64,000 nucleotides of DNA from [Clostridium] saccharolyticum WM1 (GCF_000144625.1 NC_014376.1:2356001-2420000); one strand, 5' to 3'. Counted from the stretch's first letter, positions 9,753-18,644 are shown. Numbers and translations: made by a program. Notes: generated by a model from the sequence alone, not told the origin.

Positions 9753-9776
9753 AAGCAGCGATTTCTCGCTGCTTTT
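9753..9776. terminator. Hairpin after the 6S-like RNA
   Basis: AAGCAGCGA-tttc-TCGCTGCTT forms a stable stem. The T-run is better on the plus strand (TTTTTTC) than on the minus strand (TTTAACTTT), but only minus-strand genes lie nearby. It may act in both directions or end the RNA gene despite the weaker tail. Confidence 0.55.
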
Positions 9777-9779
9777 TTC

Positions 9780-9979
9780 TTTAGTAACCCCAAAATGCCG
9801 GTTCTTACTTATTGACGCCTAGCCTTGCTAGGTGGGCAACCTCACTCAGGTTTCTGCCTTCCACTGCTACGGAGGCCTGACATCCGCCTGAAAATATCGG
9901 AATCCCATGAGTCATAATGTAGGTTCAAAAAAGGTAAGAGTGTCGCACATTTCAGGAATTACTTTCCCATGTTTTCTAT
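9780..9979 (-). ncRNA. ssrS: Probable 6S RNA (ssrS)
   Basis: No protein gene fits here. On the minus strand a good promoter at 9986-10014 is followed by about 200 transcribed bases whose ends pair: 9948-9963 (AGTAATTCCTGAAATG) pairs with 9783-9797 (CATTTTGGGGTTACT) over about 15 base pairs. Inside lie a loop region and further stems, such as AACCT-GAGTG-AGGTT and CCTAGC-AAG-GCTAGG. The rod shape, the length and a TTCCGATATTT segment resembling the bubble region of Escherichia coli 6S RNA all point to 6S RNA, which binds the sigma-70 holoenzyme in stationary phase. A stable hairpin follows at 9753-9776. Another long-hairpin RNA is the main alternative. Confidence 0.7.
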
Positions 9980-9985
9980 GGTCTT

Positions 9986-10014
9986 AGTATACACTACTTC
10001 AATCTGTTTTTCAA
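9986..10014 (-). promoter_or_regulatory. Promoter of the 6S-like RNA
   Basis: The minus strand reads TTGAAA, a 17-base spacer, then TATACT. The predicted start falls near 9979, about 15 bases before the 5' arm of the closing stem of the RNA. Confidence 0.7.
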
Positions 10015-10050
10015 GTTCCTTTTCCTGTCAGTTTTTTTTCAAAGTTGCAA

Positions 10051-10314
10051 TCAGACCGTAATATGCTTGTTGCCAAGCAGTCTTCCATGCTCAACATACA
10101 GTTCCAGAAGTCTTAAAAGAGAATCGCAGGAGTCATCATGTATGATCAATTCCAAACCTCCCGCAGCGGACAAAGACAGTACCGAAAGCAATGATTTTGC
10201 ATTTACCATGCTGTCCCCGCAAGCCAAATTCATTTTTTCTTTACACGCCCCCGCTATTGAGACAAACTCCAGGATGGATTCAACTCCCCAGAATCCGATC
10301 TCCACCTTTTTCAT
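10051..10314 (-). CDS. HPr-like protein lacking the phosphorylated histidine
   Basis: The 87-residue product aligns with HPr, the phosphocarrier of the PTS. The segment MVNAKSLLSVLSLSAAGGLELII matches the HPr region around the regulatory serine (KSxxxVxSL). Where HPr has the active site GLHARPA, this protein reads GFWGVESILEFV, so the phosphoryl-accepting His and the following Arg are missing. It therefore cannot act as an ordinary PTS phosphocarrier. A tandem AGGAGG/AGGAG ribosome binding site precedes the ATG. It lies 104 bases after a HAD phosphatase gene on the same strand. A regulatory or scaffold role is only a guess. Confidence 0.72.
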   Translation of the reverse strand: MKKVEIGFWGVESILEFVSIAGACKEKMNLACGDSMVNAKSLLSVLSLSAAGGLELIIHDDSCDSLLRLLELYVEHGRLLGNKHITV

Positions 10315-10417
10315 CTCCTGTATTCCTCCTGATTATCCAAATGTATCCCGGCTTTTCTGCCGGACCGGCTAAGGAGAACGCATTCCTTTTCCGGCGTTAG
10401 AGACTCAGTATAGCATA

Positions 10418-11062
10418 CTATATGAGATTCTGCAAATCAAAAATTGTCTCCGCCAGAACATCAGCTCCTGCCTCTTTCAGCTCCTGCCTGCTTCCATAAC
10501 CGTAAAGCACCCCAACAGATGCAATTCCGGTTTCCTTTGCTCCCAGAACATCATGCTTCCGGTCTCCGATCATCACCGTTTTGTCCAAATCCCTGATGCC
10601 GCATTCCTTTAATACATAACGGATCACATCAGCTTTTTTCACCCGGGTTTCCTCCATGTCGGCACCGCCCATAAATAAGAAAAAGGAATCCAGTTCAAAA
10701 TGTTTAAGTATCTTCCTGACAAAGATTTCAGGCTTTGAGGAGGCTACATAAAGCTTTTTCCCTGCCGCGAGAAATGACTGCAAAACCTCTGCAACTCCAT
10801 CGTATGCCTTATTTTCATACAGCCCTTTCCCGGAAAAGTATTCCCGGTAAATATCAATGGCCTCTCTTGCCTGTTTCTCGCTGAAGCCGTAATACTCCAT
10901 AAAGCTGTCTTTCAGTGGCGGACCGATAAAGCAGCAAAGCTCATCTAAATGATTCACCTCAATGTCAAAATGACGGAGAGCATACTGGACGGATTTTGTT
11001 ATCCCTTCTTTGGGATCTGTAAGGGTCCCATCCAAATCAAATAAAAAATAATCTTTATTCAT
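10418..11062 (-). CDS. HAD superfamily hydrolase, phosphoglycolate phosphatase-like
   Basis: The 214-residue protein carries the HAD motifs: motif I DLDGTLTD at residues 9-16 with the nucleophilic Asp, motif II VASSKPE, motif III Lys near KKADVI, and motif IV GDRKHDVLGA. It has the helical cap typical of the Gph/PpaX/YjjG-type phosphatases. The start at MNKDYF has AGGAGG 4 bases upstream; the frame extends 28 codons further but without a ribosome binding site. Likely substrates are small phosphate esters or pyrophosphate, and the exact one cannot be told. Confidence 0.88.
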   Translation of the reverse strand: MNKDYFLFDLDGTLTDPKEGITKSVQYALRHFDIEVNHLDELCCFIGPPLKDSFMEYYGFSEKQAREAIDIYREYFSGKGLYENKAYDGVAEVLQSFLAAGKKLYVASSKPEIFVRKILKHFELDSFFLFMGGADMEETRVKKADVIRYVLKECGIRDLDKTVMIGDRKHDVLGAKETGIASVGVLYGYGSRQELKEAGADVLAETIFDLQNLI

Positions 11063-11174
11063 AATTCCTCCTGTACCGTGAAACGAAAGCAAACACGCTT
11101 TGCGAATTTTTCTTAGTTGACGCGGCATTGGCCGGGTGAATAACAAAGCATATTCCTGTGGCTCCTGGCCTGCG

Positions 11175-11216
11175 TAAAAAACAGAGACGAAAAAGGGGGT
11201 TCCTTTTTCGTCTCTA
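11175..11216 (-). terminator. Terminator of pckA
   Basis: On the minus strand the stem AGAGACGAAAAAGG with its complement is followed by TTTTTTA. It starts within 10 bases of the pckA stop. Confidence 0.88.
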
Positions 11217-11224
11217 TGGAATTT

Positions 11225-12916
11225 TTACTTTAATTCTGCAACGATTTTCTCAAGTGCTGCCAGAGCATCATCAGGAAGCTTGTCATAGCCTTCTTTCACT
11301 ACTGCAGTATTGGCAACGAATTTCACCCGGTCTTCCATACGGGCCTTTAACTGCTCCGCATAAGCGGCATCATCAAGGTTAGGAACAAAGCCTTCCCACT
11401 CAAAGATTTCAATGTCAGAGAACGGGCCCCACTGCTTGAACTGAGCGGTCTTATCCACAATAGCTTCCAGGATGCCTAAAGTATCCTTTGGCTGAACCTT
11501 TTTACCCATGAAATCACCAGTGTTGATAATATAGCAATCTACGTTCTTCTCTTCTACCAGCTTTTTAAATTTCTCATAGTCATTGGCAAGAGGATAGGTT
11601 CTGAATGGGTTGGCATAAGGTACAACCACCAGAGCATTGGGATCCGCTCCCGGTGCCAGTCTTTCTGCTGATGATCTCTTTGTTGCAAGGGTTGCGCCCA
11701 TAACAGATGCCAGGGAAGCGCCTTTTAACTTTACTACCGGCGGAATGGTAGGATCCTTCATGATCCAGAAAATCGCATTGACCGGAGCATCAATCTTATC
11801 CACACGGTTAGGAGACCACAGTTTTGATTTGATGGCACGTCCGTTGCCGTTTCTGATGTCCTCTGTTACCAGCTGGATCTTTCCGTCTTCATCTAAGGTG
11901 CAGGAGCAGTTCTGGGCAGTTAAAAGATATTTATTATCTTCACAGCCAGTCGGATAATCCTGTGTTTTATCAAAGTATGTTGGTTCAATTGCTACCGATG
12001 AGCAAGTGTCGGTATTGATAATAAATGCATCGTCATGGAGAACGGTAACATCATATTTTCCGCCATGCTTTGCATGGGTAATGGTGGATTTTCCTGAGCC
12101 GGATAAACCAAATACAGATGCAACATATTTGGATCCATCGGTTAAGTTATATTCTTTCTGTCCGCCGTGGCAGGAAGCATATCCATTGCGGTTTGCCAAA
12201 GCCCATACCATAGTAAGGGTTCCCTTTTTATGCTCGCCGAAATATCTCATACCCAGGATTGCCGCGCAGTTCTGGTCCGTATTAAAATAGCATAAACATT
12301 TTGGATCGCTTAAACAGGACAGATCGACTCCGGGACGGTCAGAACCGTTCCACTGAGGATCAGAGAAAATATAGATATCAGCTTCCTTTCCATCGCCGAT
12401 TGGTTTAGAAGCTTTATACATTTTCGCATATTCGTCAGACATATACTGGAAGTTGAGCATCCAGTTATACAGAATATTTTCTTCTCCTTCCGGAATAAGT
12501 AGATGTACTTTCACCATAAATTCAGGGTCAAGACCGGCAAAAACTTCTGCATGATACATTGTTTTCCAGCGGGTCTCATAAACTGCGTCCATAACAACTT
12601 TATCTAGAGCGCCGCAATTTACACCGGGTTCTCCTGCAATTCTTCTTGCGGTCGCATAACGTCCGGTTATCGCACCATCATTAAATAAGAGAACCTTGGC
12701 ATCCTTATCCAGGCCAAATTCCTCTCCTCTGTATACGGGCATATCCGTTACCACGGTTCCTGGTGAATTTTTTGCCAGTTCATATGCCTCTCTAAGTGTA
12801 TTAACTTTAATTACGTTGTTTCCATAAAACGGAGCTTCAATGATCGAACGCGTAGTTGCAAAACCTGGTTTACCCTTTCCAATTTCATTGATTGGATAAT
12901 AAGCTTTTGTTGACAT
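11225..12916 (-). CDS. pckA: Phosphoenolpyruvate carboxykinase (ATP)
   Basis: The enzyme interconverts oxaloacetate plus ATP with PEP plus CO2 and ADP, for gluconeogenesis or, in fermenting gut bacteria, for CO2-fixing PEP conversion. The 563-residue product has the kinase P-loop FGLSGSGKST near residue 270, a kinase-2/metal-binding LHDDAF segment, and the C-terminal PYANPFRTYPL region. It has its own promoter at 12955-12983, an AAAGGAGGA ribosome binding site and a strong terminator, so it is probably monocistronic. The leader is short, with no obvious riboswitch. Confidence 0.95.
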   Translation of the reverse strand: MSTKAYYPINEIGKGKPGFATTRSIIEAPFYGNNVIKVNTLREAYELAKNSPGTVVTDMPVYRGEEFGLDKDAKVLLFNDGAITGRYATARRIAGEPGVNCGALDKVVMDAVYETRWKTMYHAEVFAGLDPEFMVKVHLLIPEGEENILYNWMLNFQYMSDEYAKMYKASKPIGDGKEADIYIFSDPQWNGSDRPGVDLSCLSDPKCLCYFNTDQNCAAILGMRYFGEHKKGTLTMVWALANRNGYASCHGGQKEYNLTDGSKYVASVFGLSGSGKSTITHAKHGGKYDVTVLHDDAFIINTDTCSSVAIEPTYFDKTQDYPTGCEDNKYLLTAQNCSCTLDEDGKIQLVTEDIRNGNGRAIKSKLWSPNRVDKIDAPVNAIFWIMKDPTIPPVVKLKGASLASVMGATLATKRSSAERLAPGADPNALVVVPYANPFRTYPLANDYEKFKKLVEEKNVDCYIINTGDFMGKKVQPKDTLGILEAIVDKTAQFKQWGPFSDIEIFEWEGFVPNLDDAAYAEQLKARMEDRVKFVANTAVVKEGYDKLPDDALAALEKIVAELK

Positions 12917-12954
12917 AGAAAAATCCTCCTTTTATAAAATCCAAATTTGTTACT

Positions 12955-12983
12955 ATTATCTCACTTTGTTAATAAAAAGTCAA
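12955..12983 (-). promoter_or_regulatory. pckA promoter
   Basis: The minus strand shows TTGACT, a 17-base spacer and GATAAT, about 40 bases before the pckA start codon. Confidence 0.75.
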
Positions 12984-13069
12984 TGATTTCTATTGCAATT
13001 TTCCAAAAAAATGGATATATTTAAAATACACTATGCATTATGTGTACAATATACGGAAGGAAGCCAATT

Positions 13070-13129
13070 ATGATTCACATTTCAAAGGATGGTGCTGGAG
13101 ATTTTCAAAGCATCGGGGATGCTCTTTAA
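13070..13129 (+). pseudogene. Remnant of a pectinesterase N-terminus
   Basis: A GGAAGGAAG ribosome binding site precedes an ATG that opens a 19-codon frame, MIHISKDGAGDFQSIGDAL, which then meets TAA. This matches the usual start of pectinesterases (VxxDGSGDFxTIxxA), the strand-turn that begins their beta-helix. Nothing resembling the rest of the enzyme follows. The 100 bases after the stop have no clear coding signal and run into the YhcH terminator. It looks like the 5' end of a deleted gene. A functional 19-residue peptide is possible but unlikely. Confidence 0.6.
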
Positions 13130-13222
13130 AGCTTGTCCTTTCCAGTCCGGATGACTGGCATCCATCGAACAATAACAACAGGGGAGGATATGGTTGAAAT
13201 GTCGTAATATTCCCTGAATCCA

Positions 13223-13269
13223 TAAAAACGGGAACCGATTCTCTTTACAAGAAATTGGTTCCCGTTTTC
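13223..13269 (-). terminator. Terminator of the YhcH gene
   Basis: On the minus strand GAAAACGGGAACCAATTTC pairs with a complementary arm and ends in CGTTTTTATGG. It lies directly after the stop codon. Confidence 0.8.
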
Positions 13270-13272
13270 TGA

Positions 13273-13737
13273 TTAATTTTCTTTGATTTTAACAATTACT
13301 TTTTTGATAAAAGCCGGTTCACCGGCAGCCGCCTTAGGTTTATGGCCATCCCAAGGATTAAATATCATATATTCTCCAGCCTTTACTACCACTTTTAAGC
13401 CTGGATTTTCATTGTCGTAAAATACAACATCTTTTTCTTCGTTATAAGGTACTTTTTCAGCCAGTTCATCGATCCGTGCATACGTCATGGTTTCAGAACC
13501 GGATATCATATATTGGATATCTGTATAATCATGGTGAGCTTCGTACTTGGCTTCCTCCCATGGAACCGTAGTATACTCTGTTACATTGGCAAAAACGTTC
13601 TTGCCATCAATCTCATATTTGCCTGGCGCCAGGCTCTCCAAATCTGTGTTCTTCAGAAAATCAACCGCTTTTTCGTATCTTCCATCCATTCCAAGATTTC
13701 TGTAAAAATCAAGGTTCTTTGCTGAGTCAAAAATCAT
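13273..13737 (-). CDS. YhcH/YjgK/YiaL family protein
   Basis: The 154-residue product belongs to the YhcH/EbgC-type cupin family (DUF386). Members sit in sialic acid or beta-galactoside operons and may act as sugar anomerases or isomerases. Typical features seen are the HHDYTDIQYMISG metal-site segment, the YDNENP region, and the GEYMIFNPWDGHKP motif with a final conserved His. The start is placed at the second Met because AAGGAG is then 9 bases upstream; the first Met, two codons earlier, is too close to it. No sugar genes are adjacent, except for the decayed pectinesterase start on the opposite strand. Confidence 0.85.
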   Translation of the reverse strand: MIFDSAKNLDFYRNLGMDGRYEKAVDFLKNTDLESLAPGKYEIDGKNVFANVTEYTTVPWEEAKYEAHHDYTDIQYMISGSETMTYARIDELAEKVPYNEEKDVVFYDNENPGLKVVVKAGEYMIFNPWDGHKPKAAAGEPAFIKKVIVKIKEN

Positions 13738-13841
13738 ATTCATGCTCTCCTTTTATGTATCGTATCGTTCCGAAGCAGGCTTTAAAGGTCCCTGCCGGAT
13801 ACATATAGTATACACCGGAAGCAGAATCATCTACAATATTT

Positions 13842-14744
13842 TTATTTAAAAAATTCATGGTTTCCATGCTGGAACAAATAGGTCAAATGAGAATCAAACC
13901 AGCTTACCGCACCTCTTCTTGAACCCCCGCGGTTCATAAAATACAGGGCTCCATTGGAATAGTCCTCTCCTTTCAGAGCACGGTCAACACACTGTTTCGT
14001 ATCATCTGTCACTTTTACGGAATTAATGCTACCGTTTGACACTGGTGAAAACTGAGACGTCTCATAGACGACTCCTTTTACCGTATCTGGAAATTCACCG
14101 CTCTTAACACGGTTTAAGATCACATTGGCAACAAGGATCTTTCCCCTGTCATCACAAATGCCGGCCTCCGCCTGCACGATCCGCTGCAAGACTTTATAAT
14201 CTTCCTGGGATATGGACATAGCCTGAAGCGCTTTTTCCTCTTCAGCTTTTCGGGCTGCCTCTTCTGCCGCTATTCTTGCTTCTTCCGCTTTTTTCGCTTC
14301 TTCTGCCCTTTTAGCCGCTACTTCTGCCTGCCGTTTCGCCTCTTCCTCCATAGCGATCCGGTCATTGATCCGTTCTATCTCCGCCTTTGATTCTTCCGCC
14401 AGCTCCTGCTTTTGAATTACCTCTTTTTCCAGAAAATCACCGGCCAGCTGCTGTGCCTGCATCCGGGCTTCTGTAATCTTTATTTGGGCTTTTTCCTGAG
14501 CAGCGGTTTCTTCTTTTACTTCTTCCTGATCCGTGACGTCTTCCGTTTCCGGCGTTTCTGCAAATGCCGTCAGCGCATTTCTGCCGCCGCTTCCAAAGCC
14601 TGCTGAGGTGAAAGCCACAACAGTAATAATTGCCGCACCCGCCATGAATACTGCGGAAGAACGATACATCCGCTTTGTGACCTTAAAGGTCATCCCTCTG
14701 AAAAACTGACAAATATTCTGAAGGATAGAGCGTAGTGTAAGCAT
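13842..14744 (-). CDS. Cell wall hydrolase, SleB family
   Basis: The 300-residue product has a membrane-spanning or signal segment (about residues 32-50), then a long Ala/Glu/Lys-rich coiled coil (about residues 65-185), and a C-terminal Hydrolase_2 (SleB) domain. The catalytic glutamate is in IVQAEAG, followed by NVILNRVKSGEFPDTVKGVVYE and NGALYFMN. SleB-type enzymes are lytic transglycosylases that attack spore cortex or vegetative peptidoglycan. The coiled coil suggests a surface-anchored cell-wall enzyme. The start is chosen at MLTLRS with AGAGGTG upstream. A promoter at 14821-14850 gives a leader of about 70 bases. Confidence 0.88.
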   Translation of the reverse strand: MLTLRSILQNICQFFRGMTFKVTKRMYRSSAVFMAGAAIITVVAFTSAGFGSGGRNALTAFAETPETEDVTDQEEVKEETAAQEKAQIKITEARMQAQQLAGDFLEKEVIQKQELAEESKAEIERINDRIAMEEEAKRQAEVAAKRAEEAKKAEEARIAAEEAARKAEEEKALQAMSISQEDYKVLQRIVQAEAGICDDRGKILVANVILNRVKSGEFPDTVKGVVYETSQFSPVSNGSINSVKVTDDTKQCVDRALKGEDYSNGALYFMNRGGSRRGAVSWFDSHLTYLFQHGNHEFFK

Positions 14745-14820
14745 ACATACACCTCTTTCTCTTATATCACTTGCCTGGTCTGGAGACATACCCCCCAGCC
14801 GTTTCCTGGTGACGTCCGTA

Positions 14821-14850
14821 ATTATAGAAGAAGCCTGCTAAAAAAGTCAA
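14821..14850 (-). promoter_or_regulatory. Promoter of the SleB-like gene
   Basis: The minus strand has TTGACT, an 18-base spacer and a perfect TATAAT. The rest of the gap up to 15054 is AT-rich and shows no further gene. Confidence 0.65.
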
Positions 14851-15054
14851 TGGTCATTTAACATTTTTGTGATATTTTAATTTTTATTTTTTTGTCCTCC
14901 TTTTTATTTTGTATATTATACACTAATATCTCGAGCCAATCATCTGTATAATTGTAATATATTTATATGAACATTTTACAATACTGTTACATTTATGTTA
15001 ATTATTCAATTCCAAACGAAGGGCTTGTCTCCATCTTTTAATGTGTTATGTAAA

Positions 15055-15528
15055 CTAATCCTGCATTAAGGATGCAAATCTGCCCTTTACAAAGCCAATG
15101 AGAGACTGTGGTTGAAGAGCGATCTGCTGACCTCTTAATCCTCCGCTGACGACAATTTCCGAATAAGAACGGGCCGATTCTTCAATAAACGTAGGAAATT
15201 GTTTTTTCATGCCGATAGGAGAACAGCCTCCCCTAATGTATCCGGTGATTTTCTGCAAATCTTTCATGGGAATCATTTCTACCTTCTTATCTCCGGCAGC
15301 CTTCGCCACTTTTTTCAAATCCAATTCCCCATCCACCGGAATACAGCAGACCAGATATCCCATTTTTTCACCTTTTAATACAAGAGTTTTAAATACGCAC
15401 CCATGATCCGCGCCCATCATATCCGCTGCGTGGCTGCCGGATAAATTCTGCTCATCCACTTCATACTCCCTGGTGGTATATTCGATCTTTGCTTTGTCCA
15501 GCATGCGCATAGCATTTGTCTTTACCAT
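15055..15528 (-). CDS. ybaK: Cys-tRNA(Pro) deacylase, YbaK/EbsC family
   Basis: The 157-residue protein matches the YbaK editing domain. It shows the conserved HAADMMGA, VFKTLVLKGEK, LVCCIPVDGELDLKKVAKAAGDKKVEM and the YIRGGCSPIGMKK glycine-rich motif near the end. YbaK-type proteins hydrolyse Cys mischarged onto tRNA-Pro in trans, protecting translation fidelity. Its length is typical. An AAGGAG site lies 9 bases before the ATG. It is the next minus-strand gene after leuD, with a 224-base gap that holds a dispersed repeat. Confidence 0.93.
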   Translation of the reverse strand: MVKTNAMRMLDKAKIEYTTREYEVDEQNLSGSHAADMMGADHGCVFKTLVLKGEKMGYLVCCIPVDGELDLKKVAKAAGDKKVEMIPMKDLQKITGYIRGGCSPIGMKKQFPTFIEESARSYSEIVVSGGLRGQQIALQPQSLIGFVKGRFASLMQD

Positions 15529-15593
15529 ATCAATCAGCTCCTTGAATTTTTTCTAATTATAATACGCATTCCTCTGTATGGCAATGCCAGAAA

Positions 15594-15690
15594 ATCAAAT
15601 ACCCCGCAGCAGGCTGCAGGGTATTTGATCCGCGGGCAGTGGCCAAAATCAGACAACCTTGACCTTGTCTCACTGCCATCGCGTGAATAT
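15594..15690 (+). repeat. Dispersed hairpin repeat, family 2, copy B
   Basis: It begins with a long inverted repeat (ATCAAATACCCcGCAGC paired with GCaGGGTATTTGAT, 15594-15629), followed by about 60 bases containing GGGCAGTGGCCAAA and TTGACCTTG. The same order of blocks occurs on the minus strand at 61219-61308. It lies between leuD and ybaK and may double as a leuD terminator. Confidence 0.6.
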
Positions 15691-15752
15691 CAGGTCCCAA
15701 CTGCCGGATACAATTCGTGGCAATTACGGACGTATTTTCTATGAAAAAACAT

Positions 15753-16241
15753 TTATTTCTTCTTATTAATATAGGGAAATAATCCTCCCGCCGAAATGAT
15801 TTCCTGCATGAAGGGAGGAAATGCCTGTCCCTGGAAGGATTCGCCGGTAGTCCTGTCGGTAATGATGCCGCTGTCAAAATCAACTTCCACTTCACTTCCT
15901 GCTTCAATGGCCCTGGCAGCTTCCGGACATTCTATTATAGGAAGACCGATGTTAATGGCATTCCGGTAGAAGATCCTGGCAAATGTCTCGGCAATGACAC
16001 AGCTTACTCCTGCACACTTGATTACCAGAGGCGCATGCTCTCTGGAAGAACCACATCCAAAGTTTTTATTTGCGACAATTATGTCCCCCTTTTTTACATT
16101 GGTTACAAAATTCTTGTCAATATCCTCCATACAATGCTTCGCCAGCTCATTCCCATCTGTGATATTTAAATATCTAGCTGGAATGATAACATCCGTGTCC
16201 ACGTTATCTCCGTATTTAAAAACAGATCCACATGCCTTCAT
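15753..16241 (-). CDS. leuD: 3-isopropylmalate dehydratase small subunit
   Basis: LeuD is the swivelling small subunit of isopropylmalate isomerase, the second step of leucine biosynthesis. The 162-residue protein begins with [19 protein letters not shown] and contains the [12 protein letters not shown] motif and [15 protein letters not shown]. It is the short, archaeal-type form that pairs with the homoaconitase-like large subunit upstream. The start, 12 bases after leuC, has AGGAGG upstream, so the two subunits are translated from one mRNA. Confidence 0.94.
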   Translation of the reverse strand: MKACGSVFKYGDNVDTDVIIPARYLNITDGNELAKHCMEDIDKNFVTNVKKGDIIVANKNFGCGSSREHAPLVIKCAGVSCVIAETFARIFYRNAINIGLPIIECPEAARAIEAGSEVEVDFDSGIITDRTTGESFQGQAFPPFMQEIISAGGLFPYINKKK

Positions 16242-16253
16242 ATGATATTCCTC

Positions 16254-17519
16254 CTATAATCCCAGTTCAGCCGGCGCAGATATATGGCCGGTAATAGCGC
16301 TTGCAGCAGCCACTGCAGGGCTGGACAAATATACCTCCGAGTCCACATGACCCATACGTCCCACAAAATTCCGGTTGGTGGTTGAGATGCAGCGTTCTCC
16401 CGCCGCCAGGATTCCCATATACCCCCCAAGACACGGACCGCAGGTCGGTGTGCTGACTACCGCTCCGGCTTCGATGAAAATCTCTAATAGTCCTTCTTTC
16501 ATGGACTGCAGATAGATTTCCTGGGTGGCTGGAATCACAATGCAGCGAACATTTTTTGCCACTTTCCGTCCTTTCATGACAGCAGCTGCTATGCGCATAT
16601 CATCCAGTCTGCCGTTGGTACAGGAGCCGATCACCGCCTGGTCCACCGGGATCTCCTCAAAGGTTCCTATGGTCCTGGTATTTTCAGGAAGGTGAGGAAA
16701 TGATACGGTTGGCTCCAGCGTGGATAAGTCAATGGTATAAACTGCCTCATATTCTGCATCCTGATCTGCCTCATAAATCTTGTATTCACGCTTTGAATGG
16801 TCCTTCATGTACTGAACAGCCAGGTCATCCACCGGGAATATGCCGTTTTTACCGCCTGCTTCAATGGCCATGTTGCAAATGGTAAAACGGTCATCCATGG
16901 ATAGATTCCTGATGCCTTCCCCAGAAAATTCCATGGACTTATATAAGGCGCCGTCTACGCCGATCATGCCTATGATATGCAGAATGACATCTTTTCCGCC
17001 GACCCATTGGGAAGGTTTTCCTATCAGCTCAAATTTTATTGCAGAAGGCACCTTGAACCAGGCTTTTCCGGTCACCATGCCTGCCGCCATATCCGTACTG
17101 CCGACACCGGTGGAAAAAGCTCCCAGGGCACCGTAGGTACACGTATGGGAATCTGCTCCAATAACTGCATCTCCTGCAACCACCAGCCCCTTTTCCGGAA
17201 GAAGGGCATGCTCAATTCCCATTTGTCCCACGTCGAAATAATTGGTAATTTCGTGTCTGCCGGCAAAATCACGGCAGCATTTACAGTTTTCTGCGGATTT
17301 AATATCTTTATTTGGAATAAAATGATCCATAACCAATGCAATCTTATCTTTGTGAAAGATCGTTTCCTTATTAAATTTCTCCATTTCCTTAATGGCAACC
17401 GGAGATGTGATATCATTTCCCAATACCAGATCCAGTTCCGCTTCAATCAGCTGTCCAGCTTTCACCTGGGAAAGCCCTGCATGGGCTGCCAAAATTTTCT
17501 GGGTCATCGTCATTCCCAT
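16254..17519 (-). CDS. leuC: 3-isopropylmalate dehydratase large subunit
   Basis: LeuC carries the 4Fe-4S cluster of isopropylmalate isomerase. The 421-residue product is the shorter HacA/LeuC type 2 form. Key features are [20 protein letters not shown] (first cluster cysteine), VIGSCTNGR and [12 protein letters not shown] (the other two), and [12 protein letters not shown]. An AGGAGG site is 8 bases before the start. A LysR gene is transcribed divergently 216 bases away and probably regulates leuCD. leuA and leuB are not in this window. Confidence 0.94.
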   Translation of the reverse strand: MGMTMTQKILAAHAGLSQVKAGQLIEAELDLVLGNDITSPVAIKEMEKFNKETIFHKDKIALVMDHFIPNKDIKSAENCKCCRDFAGRHEITNYFDVGQMGIEHALLPEKGLVVAGDAVIGADSHTCTYGALGAFSTGVGSTDMAAGMVTGKAWFKVPSAIKFELIGKPSQWVGGKDVILHIIGMIGVDGALYKSMEFSGEGIRNLSMDDRFTICNMAIEAGGKNGIFPVDDLAVQYMKDHSKREYKIYEADQDAEYEAVYTIDLSTLEPTVSFPHLPENTRTIGTFEEIPVDQAVIGSCTNGRLDDMRIAAAVMKGRKVAKNVRCIVIPATQEIYLQSMKEGLLEIFIEAGAVVSTPTCGPCLGGYMGILAAGERCISTTNRNFVGRMGHVDSEVYLSSPAVAAASAITGHISAPAELGL

Positions 17520-17735
17520 TGTCGCGTCCTCCTGTTAATTTATCATTATTCCTGTTCAGCCATGCCTTTTATGATTTGCCGAACCGGACATATTTCCTGG
17601 AAACATATGCCTATAGATCCAAACGGTAACTTCTTTTTACTGCTTTACATTCTAGCATACTTATTGATATAATAGAAATACATAATATGAATATTTAATA
17701 TAATAGTTAGTTATAAGATGAGAGGAAACCTTATA

Positions 17736-18635
17736 ATGGATCAAAACCTTTCCCAGTATAAAATTTTTTATGAAGTTGCAAAAGCCGGCAATATTTCAAA
17801 GGCTGCAAAAGAGCTGTACATCAGCCAGCCTGCCATCAGCAAATCCATCAGCAAGCTGGAGGACAGTCTGGAGGTGGCTTTATTTACCAGAAATTCAAGA
17901 GGCGTCCAGCTTACAGAAGAGGGAAAGCTTCTATTTCATCATGCAAAGGCTGCTTTTGAAGAATTAAACCGTGGGGAGCTGGAACTGAAGCGGGTTAAGG
18001 ATTTCAATATCGGACACTTAAAAATCGGTGTCAGCAATACGCTTTGCAAATATATCCTTCTTCCTTATTTAAAGGGGTTTATTGAGAAGTTTCCTCATAT
18101 TAAGATCACCATTGAAAGCCAGTCCACTTCCCATACGATTATCATGCTGGAACAGCAGCGCATAGATCTGGGGCTGATCGCAGAGCCTACCAGCCGCCGT
18201 CCCCTTTTGTTTCAGCCGATTATGGATATCCAGGATATTTTTGTGGCAACCAGATCCTATCTGGATAACCTTTATTTGAGGGAAGGTCCGGATGCAGACC
18301 TGTTCCAGACAGGAAATATCCTGCTCTTGGACAAAAACAACATGACCAGAAAATACATTGATGAGTATCTCAATGAACATCAGATTGTACCAAACCAGCT
18401 TTTAGAAGTTACTACCATGGATCTGCTCATTGAATTTGCAAAAATCGGTCTGGGTATCGGATGTGTGATCAAGGAATTTGTCCAGGAGGAACTGGACCGT
18501 GGAGATTTAATCCAGATCCCCTTGAAACCGGCCATCAGGAAGAGAACCATTGGATTCGCTTATCACCCCGGGGGAGTGTCTACGGCTATGGAGAATTTTT
18601 TTAATGCCATGAGAGACGCCGGAATCCGGGCCTGA
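17736..18635 (+). CDS. LysR family transcriptional regulator
   Basis: The 299-residue protein has the N-terminal LysR winged helix (YKIFYEVAKAGNISKAAKELYISQPAISKSI) and a substrate-binding-type effector domain (HLKIGVSNTLCKYILLPYLKGF and the later GLGIGCVIKEFV). It is divergent from leuCD across an AT-rich intergenic region, the classic position of a LysR regulator of its neighbours. The start at MDQNLS is preferred because GAGAGG lies 10 bases upstream; an ATG 6 codons earlier overlaps that site. Whether it senses a leucine pathway intermediate is inferred. Confidence 0.88.
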   Translation: MDQNLSQYKIFYEVAKAGNISKAAKELYISQPAISKSISKLEDSLEVALFTRNSRGVQLTEEGKLLFHHAKAAFEELNRGELELKRVKDFNIGHLKIGVSNTLCKYILLPYLKGFIEKFPHIKITIESQSTSHTIIMLEQQRIDLGLIAEPTSRRPLLFQPIMDIQDIFVATRSYLDNLYLREGPDADLFQTGNILLLDKNNMTRKYIDEYLNEHQIVPNQLLEVTTMDLLIEFAKIGLGIGCVIKEFVQEELDRGDLIQIPLKPAIRKRTIGFAYHPGGVSTAMENFFNAMRDAGIRA

Positions 18636-18644
18636 AAAACGTAT

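Noticed and set aside
14745..15054. Cyclic di-AMP or other riboswitch before the SleB-like gene
   Set aside because: The leader after the promoter is about 70 bases and does not show the conserved blocks of the ydaO or GEMM classes.
16977..17672. A 231-codon open frame on the plus strand opposite leuC
   Set aside because: The leuC product on the other strand has every family motif; this frame has none and is a shadow.
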